This document shows, in pieces, positions 48,886 through 61,103 of a DNA stretch of 64,000 bases. The stretch lies in contig CANTFL010000467.1 in the NCBI GenBank assembly GCA_947650285.1, forward strand, positions 62,001 through 126,000, read 5' to 3'. How positions within the stretch are numbered: the stretch's first letter is position 1; every line of letters starts with the position of its first letter. A model generated the notes under the pieces. It was not told where the DNA came from and made no database searches. It worked only from the letters and a program-made list of their open reading frames with translations. Source of the stretch: Hyaloperonospora brassicae. Taxonomy: Eukaryota; Oomycota; Peronosporomycetes; Peronosporales; Peronosporaceae. The translations under genes were made by a program, and so were the position numbers.

Positions 48886-49070
48886 ACATATGCGCGCTGC
48901 TGTAGCTGCTGGCACCGACATAGGCAAAAAGTTCAAAGCCGCGATGGAGTCGGGCGCACTTGTGACCGACGAGATTGTGGTCGGTATCATTAAGGACGCC
49001 ATATAAGAATTCGGAATGCTGTCGTGGCTGCCGCTTAAAGTGGAGCAGACGATGGTTGTAATGCAGATCG
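48832..49070 (+). pseudogene. Adenylate kinase gene fragment
   Basis: Adenylate kinase converts two ADP to ATP and AMP. The plus-strand frame 48794-49006 contains RAAVAAGTDIGKKFKAAMES and GALVTDEIVVGIIKDAI, the AMP-binding region of a eukaryotic-type adenylate kinase. Just upstream, CHL and ATGD are readable across a frameshift at about 48868-48887, and the segment before it (from 48832) corresponds to the sequence right after the P-loop. After IKDAI a stop intervenes and the next 50-60 bases continue as badly decayed kinase sequence. The P-loop itself and everything C-terminal are missing. Only about a third of the protein is present, with no introns visible. It sits between two inverted arms, the left of which it overlaps. 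Confidence 0.75.
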
Positions 49071-49142
49071 TGCACGATGCCGTGGGCTTTGTGCGATCCC
49101 CAGTGGGCTTTACACTCATTCAAGTAAGCTCTCGCAAGATAC

Positions 49143-49278
49143 CGCCCGTAGCCAAGTGGCAGATAAAGCACTCGTCTTGTCTAACGGCGATTGCGTACCT
49201 TGTATATATAAGATTTTGAAAGAAGATTGTAAATTTAAGGAAAGGGGGTGTGAGTTTAGCAATTCCCTATATTTATTG
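49143..49278. repeat. Inverted repeat, right arm
   Basis: Reverse complement of 48751-48885. It contains a second, inverted copy of the same adenylate kinase start (CGCCCGTAGCCAAGTGGCAG against CTGCCACTTGGCTACGGGCG on the left). About 257 bp separates the arms. No target duplication is evident outside them. Confidence 0.85.
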
Positions 49279-49385
49279 TGGGGTTCTATATAATATTCTA
49301 TACGCTCTAGTCTTTAAACTTGTGACAATGCTTATTAATGGAAAATTTAATATCCCTGTAACATTTTTACATATATTATAAAAAA

Positions 49386-50640
49386 GACCTCGCTATTTGT
49401 TGCAAGGTGAATGGACTATTTACGGCCGTGCGTAATGACACATGATTCGTTTGGGTAATAAACATCCTGTCTCCTTAAAACTGGTGGTTGCATTAGCCAT
49501 TTTAAACTTCATAAAAGTCGTTTTTTTTATGCATCGGTTACTGCGATCAGCTGTCTAAATATGACGCGAATGATAACCGAAGGCGCAACGCGCATTCAGG
49601 CTTATGTTGCATTAAACGGTTGGACCATTTTGGAAATTTTGGTATTACAAACCAAACTAAATTGTCCCTCTTATTACACAATGGCCGATATAAGCGATTA
49701 TATAAAGTTCGTTTTGCTATATTTGTCGAAGTGCTGATACTCAGATCTCCAATGTCGCTTCTTGTTTTCTTTTTTAAACCTCGAAGATAACCTGTAATAG
49801 CGGCGAATGTGCCGCGAGGACTTGCGCATGTACGCCGCAATCATAACGATCGTTGTAATTCCGTGTACCGGCTGGAAGTGTCTCGTAGGTTATCGGCAGT
49901 ATCGTTTTCATCTTTCCGTATCGGGGCGTACGCCGTTTTTTCTACATTACACTAAAATTGTAAAATTTTGCCAGCTGCGAAAATAGGCATACTGATAAAT
50001 GTTTACAATATGTGCTTACGCCTATGTGTATAATCCATTCTGAATTGTTGACCATAGACTCCTGCTTTTGTAATTCTATCAACAGCCCGGCTATATAAGA
50101 AAATATTATCGAAACAGCATGGTGCAAATTTGTGCACCGATCTAAGCAGATTTGTTACATATCTGTTGAGCGTGGTAGCGAAATTAATTATCCCTTGTAA
50201 AAAGTAATCCATTATTTTATTGAGATATAAGATATTACCTGATGTGTAGAAAATGTCTCGTGTTATCCAATGGGTCTTATAGAAGCAACTCATCAGATCG
50301 ACATACACAACAATTGATACAACGTCAATAATTATCCATATATTATCGTATTATAGTATCGGCGTCGGACTTGTTACCATTCCAGCAATAAAGTCACTTA
50401 AAGCGTCGTTAATAGCCATCTTAATGTGATCTTCTATACATAAATGGAGGACCTTAAGTAATGAGGCAGCCAAAATCACTTGCCCGCAAATAATCGATCG
50501 ACGAAGCGCATTGCTATCATTTAATTACAAGGCAGTGGCTACTTCTCATGACACTGTTTTTTGATACGGTCTTCATTTATTTTGTTGGTGAGTGCCTTTG
50601 GTCTTAGGCCAATCGTACGGTATAGATTCATAAAAAAAAT
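49386..50640 (-). pseudogene. Relic Gypsy reverse transcriptase and RNase H
   Basis: The RT palm is readable in the frame 50003-50308: FATTLNRYVTNLLRSVHKFA and CCFDNIFLYSRAVD, equivalent to NAPATFNGCVTNLL and DDVFVHSRAMDG in Gypsy-A; one catalytic Asp is now Asn. DNA-level alignment with Gypsy-A extends upstream to about 50640 (shared TATCGGCGTC at about 50357 and 19818) and downstream through RNase H at 49386-49580, matching Gypsy-A 18843-19040. The coding sequence is hopelessly broken. Confidence 0.75.
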
Positions 50641-50740
50641 CAATCGAATTTTTTTACAGAGTATATAGCCTAAACGAACACATAAAGCAAGATGGGCACA
50701 ACTGAATCCGGGTCTTCCCGTAAAAATATAATCGATAATT

Positions 50741-51226
50741 AATGATGTAGCGGATGTACACAGCTTCTTGATTCAAGCGAAAACTTAACGATCAACAAGC
50801 AGCTTTGGTTCGAAGAACCCGACTTAAAGAGTCAACAATCTCAGAGAGTGTACAATATCTGTTTTAGGAGGACCAAACGAATTAAAAATTAACGAACAGA
50901 GTGCAAGAAGTGTAGATGGTTATATAAGGCTATGCTACTTCGTCAAACGATCACAAGACGCCTCACAGATACAAGTGTATTTCGGATTATAGTGAAAATT
51001 GAACATTATTTTTCATGACCTTATAGAACCCCTTTAACAAACTAATTAATTTATAAAGTAATGTACCATATAAACCTCCCTAAAGATTTTGTAATTAATG
51101 GTAGACAGACATCAGTCATTACCAATTAATACTGTGTTTAAATATTACTTAAGATTGCATTTCATTTCTTGTGTTCATCATACCTGTTTTCAACTACCTG
51201 TAGACGTGTAAACCCGGTTTAAATGA
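50741..51226 (-). mobile_element. Solo LTR of the Gypsy-B family with 5-bp target duplication
   Basis: The LTR spans 50746-51221 (476 bp) and aligns over its whole length with the Gypsy-B LTRs at 23285 and 30896, with many substitutions and small deletions. Perfect AATGA duplications flank it at 50741-50745 and 51222-51226. No internal element sequence is attached, so it is a product of LTR-LTR recombination. It sits inside the older Gypsy relic. Confidence 0.9.
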
Positions 51227-52072
51227 GCTATGAGAACTGGTTTGTTTATAAAGGCTACCTATACATACGTCATATGCAACGAGTACGCAGATATACTTTC
51301 CATGAACCTGTACGAACCTGGCTATGTTAAAATTTCCAGGCTATAATTTAAACCATTATATCACTTTAGGTAAGCTTTCAGAGACATTGTGTAAGCACCA
51401 ACGCTTGATTCGTCACGTTTTTATATACAATGACTTGAAGCCTCTACTACTTATTAAGTTAGTTTTTTGGGCGTATTTTTATTAAATTTTCCGAAACAAT
51501 CTTTTTCTCATATAGATAGGGACTCATTGTTCATTAATAAAAAATCGAAGTGCTACCATATCCAGTGGCTCCAATAAGGTCACCCTCAATTATACCATGA
51601 ATTACGTACTTTCGCATTTTAAATAAGATGCTTTTTCTTCTAGCATGCCCGATAGTCAAGCATGTCCCACTTCACACATTCTTTTGAGTGTTGAGACTAT
51701 GTCTCGGTCTGCGATACATCATCAAGCGTCGCCAGATTGACACACGATGTAGTGGTTAGCTTGAACGAGGTCTTTGCGCGGTAGTCATACCGCCTGAACA
51801 TCAACCTTGTCTATAACACTTACTGGCACACGCTTATGAACAATAACATTCTTACCAAATGCACATATGATAAAAAGTGGGAAACATCAATACGGATCGG
51901 TTATACCAGTCAATGCATGACTCGAATTTTCTGAAACGTTCTAATAAGGGACGCATTAACTTTGTCATATTAATTTGATACAATGAGATCGCCATCGTAC
52001 TTATTCCTTCTATTGCAAGCAATCATTTTAATAATTCGGATGCGACTATTCCAAGTTGCAACGGCATTGATA

Positions 52073-52430
52073 TTATATTGGTCTTGCGCTCAACTTGATC
52101 GAGTCTAAGATTTTTATTCGACTGTCATTTAAAGGAACTGACCGATATCTTACATTAAAAGATAGCTCAAAATACGCATTTGAGTCTATTCGATCTGCAA
52201 GACGATGATATATATTGTTAACTAGAAGCAGTTTAATAGAGAGAATCGGTATCGGAAGCAAATTAGTCAAAAGGCATGCGTACTCTCTTGATGTTGCTGG
52301 GTCAGCAGATCGCTCTGCACTTACTGATCCCAACTTTTATTTACGATACAATACGCTGTTGATATTCTCAACAACGCCGGATCGCTTTTTCTTGCTCTTA
52401 TATGTAGCCTGATGGGCGTTTCATGACGTT
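52073..52430 (-). pseudogene. Relic Gypsy Gag/protease junction
   Basis: The minus frame 52073-52333 begins SVSAERSADPATSREYACLL, clearly related to SVGAERLTDPATSRELANLL at the equivalent place in Gypsy-A (about 21340-21420). DNA similarity continues to about 52430. Weaker similarity to the left, about 51640-51720, matches the Gypsy-A linker near 20710-20770. Confidence 0.75.
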
Positions 52431-55400
52431 GTGCGCACCAAATAAATTAAGCGTATGATCCCATGGACATAGTGACTCGTATGCTTGGCGTAAGTTACGT
52501 TAATGCCACCGTATGCATCCTAAATCGAGCGTTATACAGATCACAATATAGGAGTAGTAAATATTTCAGGAATTCTTATTGCCTGCCTTTCCATGTTAAC
52601 ATTAATAAATTTAAGATGACAGGAGCACGTATTAGTCTAATATTTCTTGTACGGGCACATTAATTGCTCATTCTTGCGAATTTATTTTAAGGGGGAAATC
52701 GGATCTCGACCGGATCATCCGCAAGCTCTGCTTGATACTTTTATGCAATATATTGGTGCGGTGGGCTATCGGTGCATCAAAGTCGGCTTTAACTAATTTG
52801 AAGGGAGTTGCTGTCGTTCATTAGCCTATTAATGCCGACTCAAGGAAGCCGTTCCCTTTTTCTCACTTTTCGTAAGCATATCTGTTCAGCTGGTTTTACA
52901 GTGGGCCGTGTTGTCTTCAGTCTTTTAATTATTCATTGTGACATGCCGGTCTCTCTTAGCCTATGTAAATGGAGTCTAATCGCTGTGCAGAGTTTTCAGG
53001 CTTAGATTTTATACGATTGCGTTGATATGGCTTCAATTAAATTTAATATAACCTGTTTAACCTCCTAATCACCTAAGCCTTCTTTCAATCTTAGATTATA
53101 ATTCGTACCTAATTATGCGTCCGATAGTAGATAATTTTTGAAGCACTAGTGATATCAGGACATATGTCTAAGTTTTTGTCTTTTCGATCTTAGGTGAAAA
53201 ATTAAGATCGGTTCTATATGTATTGGAAAGTGTGCATTCAGCTTACAAGAAGTCAAAGAAAAAATACAATATAAATAAAACGCGTGTTAAATAAAGATAA
53301 GTTAAAATTCGAGTTTATTTCATATAAACGTCTAAGTACGTGCCTAATAAATGAATTTTTTATTTTAAACCACAAGATACTTTTTCTTCCTCCGGCTCTT
53401 GTGATCATATCGATATAGACTTGTTTGAAAAAAACTTTTACTTGTTCAAGTCTACAGCCGAATTGATGTAGACCATCCGATCATCTATCTTACTAGTAAA
53501 TTCATAATTTCGGCCATTCGTTTTTCTTCACAATGAGATAATCATCCTAGGTAAAATTCCTTCAATCATACTACTCATATGCGATATTTCGCTATTTTAA
53601 TTTAAAAGAGTATGGTAGACCAAACTAATCCCTACCAATACCATATTTTCCTAGATTGAGGTCATTTTACTTAACCTTCTTTCGGCCGGTAAGATCTCAG
53701 GTGCATTTTGTAGGGGGTTGCAGCCATGGCACATAACGATTCCTGTCGAAGTTATAACAGAGATAGATGGCTTCACATCGTCCAGATTGACGTTTCAATT
53801 AAGTAATGCAGTCGCATGATTGCGATTGATGAGCGTAAGTGCGTACGTCACAATTTACCTGCCTTCGTGCCAATGGATCGTACCAAGAATTACATTACCC
53901 TTCGATTATTAAATGCCTGTTAAGCTAAATATGAGATTTGATCACGAAATTATGCATAAGGTCGTACAGCTTTGGTTTTAAAGCCCAAGTTTTGGCACAT
54001 CCAGTCAAGTTCGACGATGAAATTTTATCATTATTTCCTTGTTGTTGATAGGAATCCATACCTTAGTGCGTCGTCCGACTAAATCAACCATTTACCGGGG
54101 TCTTCGTAACCTTATTCACATTCGAGAATGTATGTCAGTAAGTTTTTTGGGTCTTCGCGCGTTCTATGACCCGTAGTCAGTAGCTTGAGCTTGCTGCTGT
54201 CATAACTATACAAAATATCGAGCAAAATGTACATTTAACAGTTCTTTATTAAAAATTCAGCTTGTGAAGCTTCTTCATACTATTTAGCGTCACATGATGC
54301 TCGTGATGTATGGGCTGAGAAATTGCGGTACGATACTCGTCTCGTTTCAAATTGATATACATGACCGAAATGGCAGGTCAGCCTACGATATATATCATTT
54401 GTAAAACCTCAATTCATTTAATATCATTTTTTTGGTGATGCCTACGCGCAAGTACTGGGATCCATCATCTTTCTCGTCTAGCGCTTCCAAGATAAATATA
54501 TAATTGATTTTAAACGATAAAGAAGACGTGAAAGGGTATATATTAGACTTGAAAGCTTGTAATGGCACATGACAATCTGCCCACTTCGACCAAATTGTAG
54601 GCAGTGCTTCGAGTTTCTACGCTGTGTACAATAGGAGAAGGTAAGTTTATTATAAAAACACTCGTATTGAAATGAGCGAAAGTAAAACTGTATTAAGTAT
54701 AGTTGAAGCGTGTGAAACTTTTACTTTAATCTTCCTGTAATATGAATAATAAAATACTTAAACTTCCCTGCTCACCAGCGTGTGTGCACTTCTATTAGAA
54801 TTTGGTGCTATAGTATATTATTTTATTGGCCTCTATAACCCATTTAGTGGTTTAATGCGAGACAAATTTTCAAAAGTATCATTTTGTTGCTACGTGCACA
54901 GCTTACCTATAGGCGTATAATATCATGGATAGGATAGTAACCATTTTTAAGCCATTTTAAGTCAAAGACGTGCTCAATTTTACATTTTTCTAGTAGCGCT
55001 CGATACGAAATATCCGATTTAAATTTAACTCATATAATAATGGAGATGATTGCAAATAGATTATGTGGAAATGCTTAAACATAAGTCACACATATATCAG
55101 TATAAATTAAGACAAATATATCGTTTGTTGTTTATTTGAATGTCTTTTATTTCTCAACGTCAGGCTATCAGAATAGCCACATTGCTAGTAATCTACTTAA
55201 TCCTGCACTTACTGCAAACTCATGGTCAACAGTTTTTAATTTATATAAGCACGGCACATAGAAAAATAGCGTACTAAATTTAAAATGAAAAGATTATAGA
55301 TTCGCAGATTTTTCGGGATAAACAATGAGAAGCATATTCTACATTAGATGCTCTGCGGAACGCTAGATTATAGTGTTATTTTTTTACCGCCTTTATCACT

Positions 55401-58400
55401 TCGATTGCAACAGATGACGGCATGAACGATATAGTAGCGATCCAATCACACGCTTCTCAACTACGCTAGAAATGCTACTCGAGTCCATAACGCGGATATA
55501 ATGGTAGATACTCTATTTTCGAGATTTTTAATACTCGCATTGGCAAAATTTCCATAAATCGATTGAGCTTATTAAAGTTTCGACGATTATGCTGATCGAT
55601 AATACACAGTCAGGATTGGACACATCTATTTACAATGTTTGGCATGACACCCCATAGTAAATATGACGATTTTACAATCGGTCCTTACACTCATTTCAAA
55701 CCTTGCTGCCACTCCTGATGATGGTCAGGTAATTTCAAAATATGACGAAGACGGTCTTGTACATGTGTATTAGTACTTAGCCAGCGCACTAGCAACAAAT
55801 CTAAAAAACATGTATATTTATATTTTCAGTAATTATAAATTGCCGCTGTGTTTGACGCGACTGTTACGCTCATAATACAGCCAGCACAGCCGCACCAATG
55901 ACAATTGATATGACGTCTAACTAAAAGAGAATGGATAAGATTACGTCGCAAAGAGTACCGCATTGCATTTTACATAAATCGACTACTTGCACGTCGGAGT
56001 AATGAAACGATGGCGCAGATAAATCTGTGTATCTACTACATACAAATGAGAATAATACGTCTGAATCTTGACGTTAAATGTAATGGTGAAAAACAGGATT
56101 AATTTAAAGTATTTCATATTAAAGGGGTAAAATGGCTATCATCCACGACCGGAAGTTATGTTAGCCTACGAATTTACGGCGCCAATTTTCTGCTACTACT
56201 TCTATGTTTTGCAAGATAATTCATGGCGAAATAATATGAGAGTCGGAAATCACCCAATAAGTAAATTTTACATTTCAACGATTGAAGGACGTTAGAATTG
56301 TATGTTAATATTCATATAGAGTAAAGATGATGAAGACAACGGCAACTTCTAAGTTGGTTAGGCACTCTTCACAGCGAAAAGAAGTGACCATTCGTTTTAA
56401 ATTAATAACTTTATACAATCTGCCCATGTACAACATAAGAAATGGTGATGAAATATCATGCAATACAATTGGACTAATCGACCAACATATTCCTAGACAA
56501 GAGATAATTGTTTATCCGATGTAGTTTAAGAATAAAGGGATCGAGCTGTAGGTACACACGCCAGATATTAAACTTCATATGGAAAATATTGAAATGCATT
56601 TATTTACATTCGAAAAGACATGAGGGTGTTGATCATATATAATTACTTTTGAAGGTGACGTGGTTATATAACAAACCAGTATGCCGTAAAAGTTATATCA
56701 TCCTAGCCCGTAGTTTTTCGGACGAACATTAATATATACCGAAACATGTACATCAATGCAAACCAGCAAATTTGATGATTGAAAATCAATATGAGACTGA
56801 AAAAAAGGAACTCAGTAAGCCGTTATAAAAGAAGATGTCTACTTGAGCATGACTGAGTGCGGGGTAGATAAATAATTTGCTTACATGTTCCTGCAGGTAA
56901 AAGATGAACACTAAAAAAATCGCTAGATCTACATGCATCGTCTATAACTACTGTGCTAACAAATAGCTATGTATAATATATGATATTTTTCACATTTGTG
57001 TCGTCAATGATCATCATGTTAATAATGTATCGACCAATAGACAATCAATTCGGAAGATATGCCTGAATGAAGACCCTTCAGGCACAAATTATGAATCACA
57101 GTGAATTGATAACTAATTGCAGCCGAATTTATTAGATAAATTAGTAGTACTCACCACATGTGGCTGCAACAAATAGTCTGATGTCACAATAAGTGCAAGC
57201 CAAAAAAACTGTGGCTATATAACAGCCTTTATACTATGCTTTAACCCAAGAGCTAAGTACGTCCGATTGGTATCTTAGAATTCACTGGCTTTATTTTTTA
57301 GAGACAACTAACCAAACAGTGTAAACAAATTAATTAATTTCGACGTTATTAAGAACCTTGTCATAAGAGCAGACACTATCATTATAACTTAGAAAACGGC
57401 TGTTATATGACATGGAGATGCAAGACGATTAACGGCATGCCAGTCTTCCTGCCGATTCGTCTTCATTAAAAAAATCTTGCAGATGTACTGTACGTATAAA
57501 ATGGCAATGCATCGAAATATAGGCGCAATGAAGCGTGTGATGCCAGATTATTGGTCAAATATTAAATTTGACGGACATGTGAATGCTCAATGAATTTGAA
57601 CGGTACCATGCACATACATTAATGGTAAAAATGAGTCACCCAGGCGCCATGGACAAGATAAGGATTACATGCATCAAAAATTGCCGAAGCTGAATTGCTT
57701 GAATTTGATATTCTGCTCAAAATGATATGGGGCGCAGACGAGGATTCACCTAACGATGAGTGTAATGAAGTAGTCTCTGCTGATGAGCTGCTTCTCTCAT
57801 AAAACTTTGAATCCCGAAGCATACAAACGCGGACTAGGGGTGTCTGAAATGTAAAGTAGCAACAATAGTTGCTCCTAATTTAGCATCGAAACGTATACCA
57901 TGATACGATAACGTTTACGCATACACAATGCAAGAATATTATCCAATTTCGCTACAAATTAACAAATTTTCATTTACACTTGTTAATAAGTAGCTAAATT
58001 GATAATGTTTTTTAGGGAATAGCTTAATGAGCCTGCTTACTTGAATTGAGACGGACAAAAGCGGGAAGGCAGATATGGACAAGAAAAACGAATGATTCGC
58101 AATCAGAAATATTTTTTGTCACGAATCATGGTATCTTACAGACTTTGTGGTTAAAGCTACATGGTCGCCGATTGAGCACGTATTTAATTAGAAAATTTTA
58201 TATTTTTGGTTAGTAAATGGGGACTTGCTCTGCATATACGGGCCAAACATAGAATGAAGTACATATAATTTCTTTTGCCGTTCATATTATAGCCCAGGAA
58301 TGGTCTTCGGTCATAAAATGGCGGCAACATATTTATTGACCCACTTGCCTTTTTTTTATAAAATACAAGTCTTATAATATATTTACTGTTTTATGTGTGA

Positions 58401-61046
58401 CGTAATTTACTTTTGTTATAGAGATACTGTTGAGACTAACGATAAAACATTAAGATCTCACCCAAATTAAACAAAACTTAGGCGCTCATATAATTTTATT
58501 TAGAACTGGGCAAACGATATGTGGCCTTATTGCTATATGCTTAATTGGAAATTTACGGATATGATCCTTTGTATAAAATGTGTGTTTTGTTTTTCATTCA
58601 ACTTTTAGTGACTTTGTAAGATACCGATCAGGTTCTAGCCTGGAAACAGAAATACATTACTACATTCGAAATAGGGGAATTCCACGTCGAAGGGTAATTT
58701 TATCCTCGATACAAGGCTTGAAGTGTGTTCTACATCTTTATTAGGTATACTTTTTCCAAGAGCCCCCTTGATTTAGCAGCCCATGCCACCTAAGGAGCAA
58801 TCAAGGTGTTTATTAACACGTTTTTTGAATTATGCTCGCAAATTAATGGACGCTATATATTTTTCTAATAATGACCAACGTCTAGCCCACATAATGGATT
58901 GTCCGTAGATCTGATAGTAAGCACGTATCGAAATAACATGTAATTACAGAAACTTGACTGAAAATGATTGAGGGTGTTAAAAATACCAATTGAGCCACAT
59001 TACTTTTATTCATTACATTTAATAATGGTGCTGTAATCATATGCTCCGACATTCACCTCTTTTATAGCTTCTAAAGTACTGATTGCGCAGGATACTGTTG
59101 ATGTTGGACTTATGCCATGATCTCAACTAACACATAAATTATATGCGAAACATATAGCAATCACGAGTATAGTTGTGCAAGCTTGATAATACTAAAATCT
59201 TGTATGGATTCCAAACATACTTTCTCACATAAAGATAATGTTTGCAATCAATAAATGACGGATAAAAAATTATTCAAGTATCGCCTTTGGTCGGTCTCGA
59301 AATAAAGTAATTTCGTTCTTTTGTTCGATATTCTACTGTGCGTAGCTATTTAAGGGAAATATCCGCGATACTAAATTTTCAGCATTAATGGACTACTGAA
59401 ACACGCATAATACATAAGTAGCACATCGCATCTCCCAGCTATTATATATCTCGTAACTCGGTTCGCCCGTCCGATTTGGAGTTTTCCGTTGTCGCCAATT
59501 AAAGGACAACGCACATTAAGATCCGGTCCAACCGGAAAAAAATGACCCTATACTTTGTGCCGTGATCAAAAGTTAAGACTCTTCGTGAATTGTAATGTCC
59601 CACGATATATTAAAATGAGTCACACAACTTTTGGCGTATCCGTATTTCGGGCGTATCAGCATTCCTTGGTCTCTTTGATACTTTCTAACATATTATTGAT
59701 GTAATAACACACTTGACACAATCAATACAATTAACAAATATACAGAAATGTACAAGTACTTGTATGGCAATAGGAATTGGATGTGAGTGACATTTTTAGC
59801 TCAAATGCTCTTCTACACATCGCGCATATACCACATTTTTTGAAAAAATTACAGAAGTCTTTCTTTAGAGGTTACTGAATAAACCTTAAGCCAACCTAAT
59901 TCTCGGCCACAAAACACTGAATGTGCATCCAAATCTTATCGCATTGTACGCAAATAAGGCTTGCTATTGTCACTCGTCTGCTGTAAACATGGACTTAGGA
60001 AAGAGTATTATACATGCCTTCGTTTTCATGTTGATTCAATTCTATTTTAATTACAAACACATCATCGGTACGGCGTTATATGCCAATATCCCGTTTCTGT
60101 TACGAGCTTGTCAATCAATTATATGTCACATTTAATTCTTTTTAGTGTAGTATTATTTATCTTAAAAATTAAGCTCTATATTTGACATTTATTATTAACT
60201 GCGCAAGTACGCAACAGTTCCAAAGGGTTTAGATCAACATATATTATTTGTAGAAATCGATTTTAAAGATAGTATATTTGTTGATGAGTACAGGGGTATG
60301 CGACACTTAACATAAATAATACAGGTTACTGGATGATACAGTACAAACATACATTTAATAACCTAATTCTTCCAAGATATATAATATAGTACGTTGGAAT
60401 TATAAAAGGATAAATCGAATGCGACTGTAAATGATAAATATAACTGATAACAAATTTTAGTCAAGTAATAAACCTTGTTTCATTAGAATTAAATATAATA
60501 TTTTATTATGAAGGTATTAATTGGCAACGATATATGACATATCTGGTACAACATATACAATCTATTGTTTTGTAATACAATGAGCTATTTTCATCAAAGT
60601 TAACATGACGTGTTGAGAATGCTGTCGTGTAAAAATTAATATTTACTACACAATACTTGTATGGCACACAAAAACATCATATGTCAGAGAATTGGCCTGC
60701 ACATTTATCTGATGAGTTTAGCTCCCATAATGTATGTAATAATTTACTTCCATTCGTTCAAGGCAATTTACAGAATATTGTTTACTATCTATAACTTCAA
60801 AACCGGCATGGTCTCAGCAGCATTTTACAAACATTTTGACTTCACAGTAAGGGGTTAGTATCGACGTTTCACACGCTCGTAGGAATTCTAGTGTGGTATA
60901 TTCTGAATGAAAATGCGGTGTCAATGACATATACGTCTGTCACACGACTAATTCATAATACAAAGATTCCGATTTTTTAGCCGATTTGTTATATCAAAAG
61001 TTGAAAGGTACTATCCTTAATGTTTACTTGCATGTATCTCGAAGAT
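52431..61046. other. AT-rich tract without recognisable gene
   Basis: No assigned motif. The longest frames are under 75 codons. The part next to 52430 should contain the rest of the relic's Gag and its 5' LTR, too decayed to see. A short acidic frame around 57675-57800 (plus) has coding-like composition but no ATG before Met-Ile-Trp and no known relatives. Confidence 0.5.
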
Positions 61047-61074
61047 GTTGGTTTGGTTGTGGTTGGTTGGTTGT
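61047..61074 (-). repeat. AACC-type simple-repeat tail of the LINE
   Basis: On the minus strand the sequence reads CAACCAACCAACCACAACC and continues similarly. It lies immediately downstream of the LINE stop codon. Confidence 0.65.
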
Positions 61075-61103
61075 GATCAGATGGTATATGAAAATGGGAT
61101 TAG

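Larger units (their letters stand above)
48010..52430 (-). mobile_element. Ancient, AT-shifted Gypsy relic with nested insertions
   Basis: Read on the minus strand, blocks of this region align in order with Gypsy-A: Gag/protease junction (52073-52430), RT (49940-50640), RNase H (49386-49840) and integrase (48010-48560). The relic sequence is much more AT-rich than Gypsy-A at the same positions. Two insertions interrupt it: a solo LTR at 50746-51221 and an inverted-repeat structure at 48751-49278. Removing the latter brings the integrase-to-RNase H spacing from about 930 to about 400 bp, against about 500 bp in Gypsy-A. No LTRs of the relic itself were identified. Confidence 0.78.

Noticed and set aside
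48809..49171. 120-codon minus-strand frame across the inverted repeat
   Set aside because: It is the reverse of the adenylate kinase sequence; the kinase motifs are on the plus strand.
57675..57800. Short acidic plus-strand frame opposite a Ser-rich minus frame
   Set aside because: Too short, no start codon in a useful place, no known relatives; noted only in the gap description.
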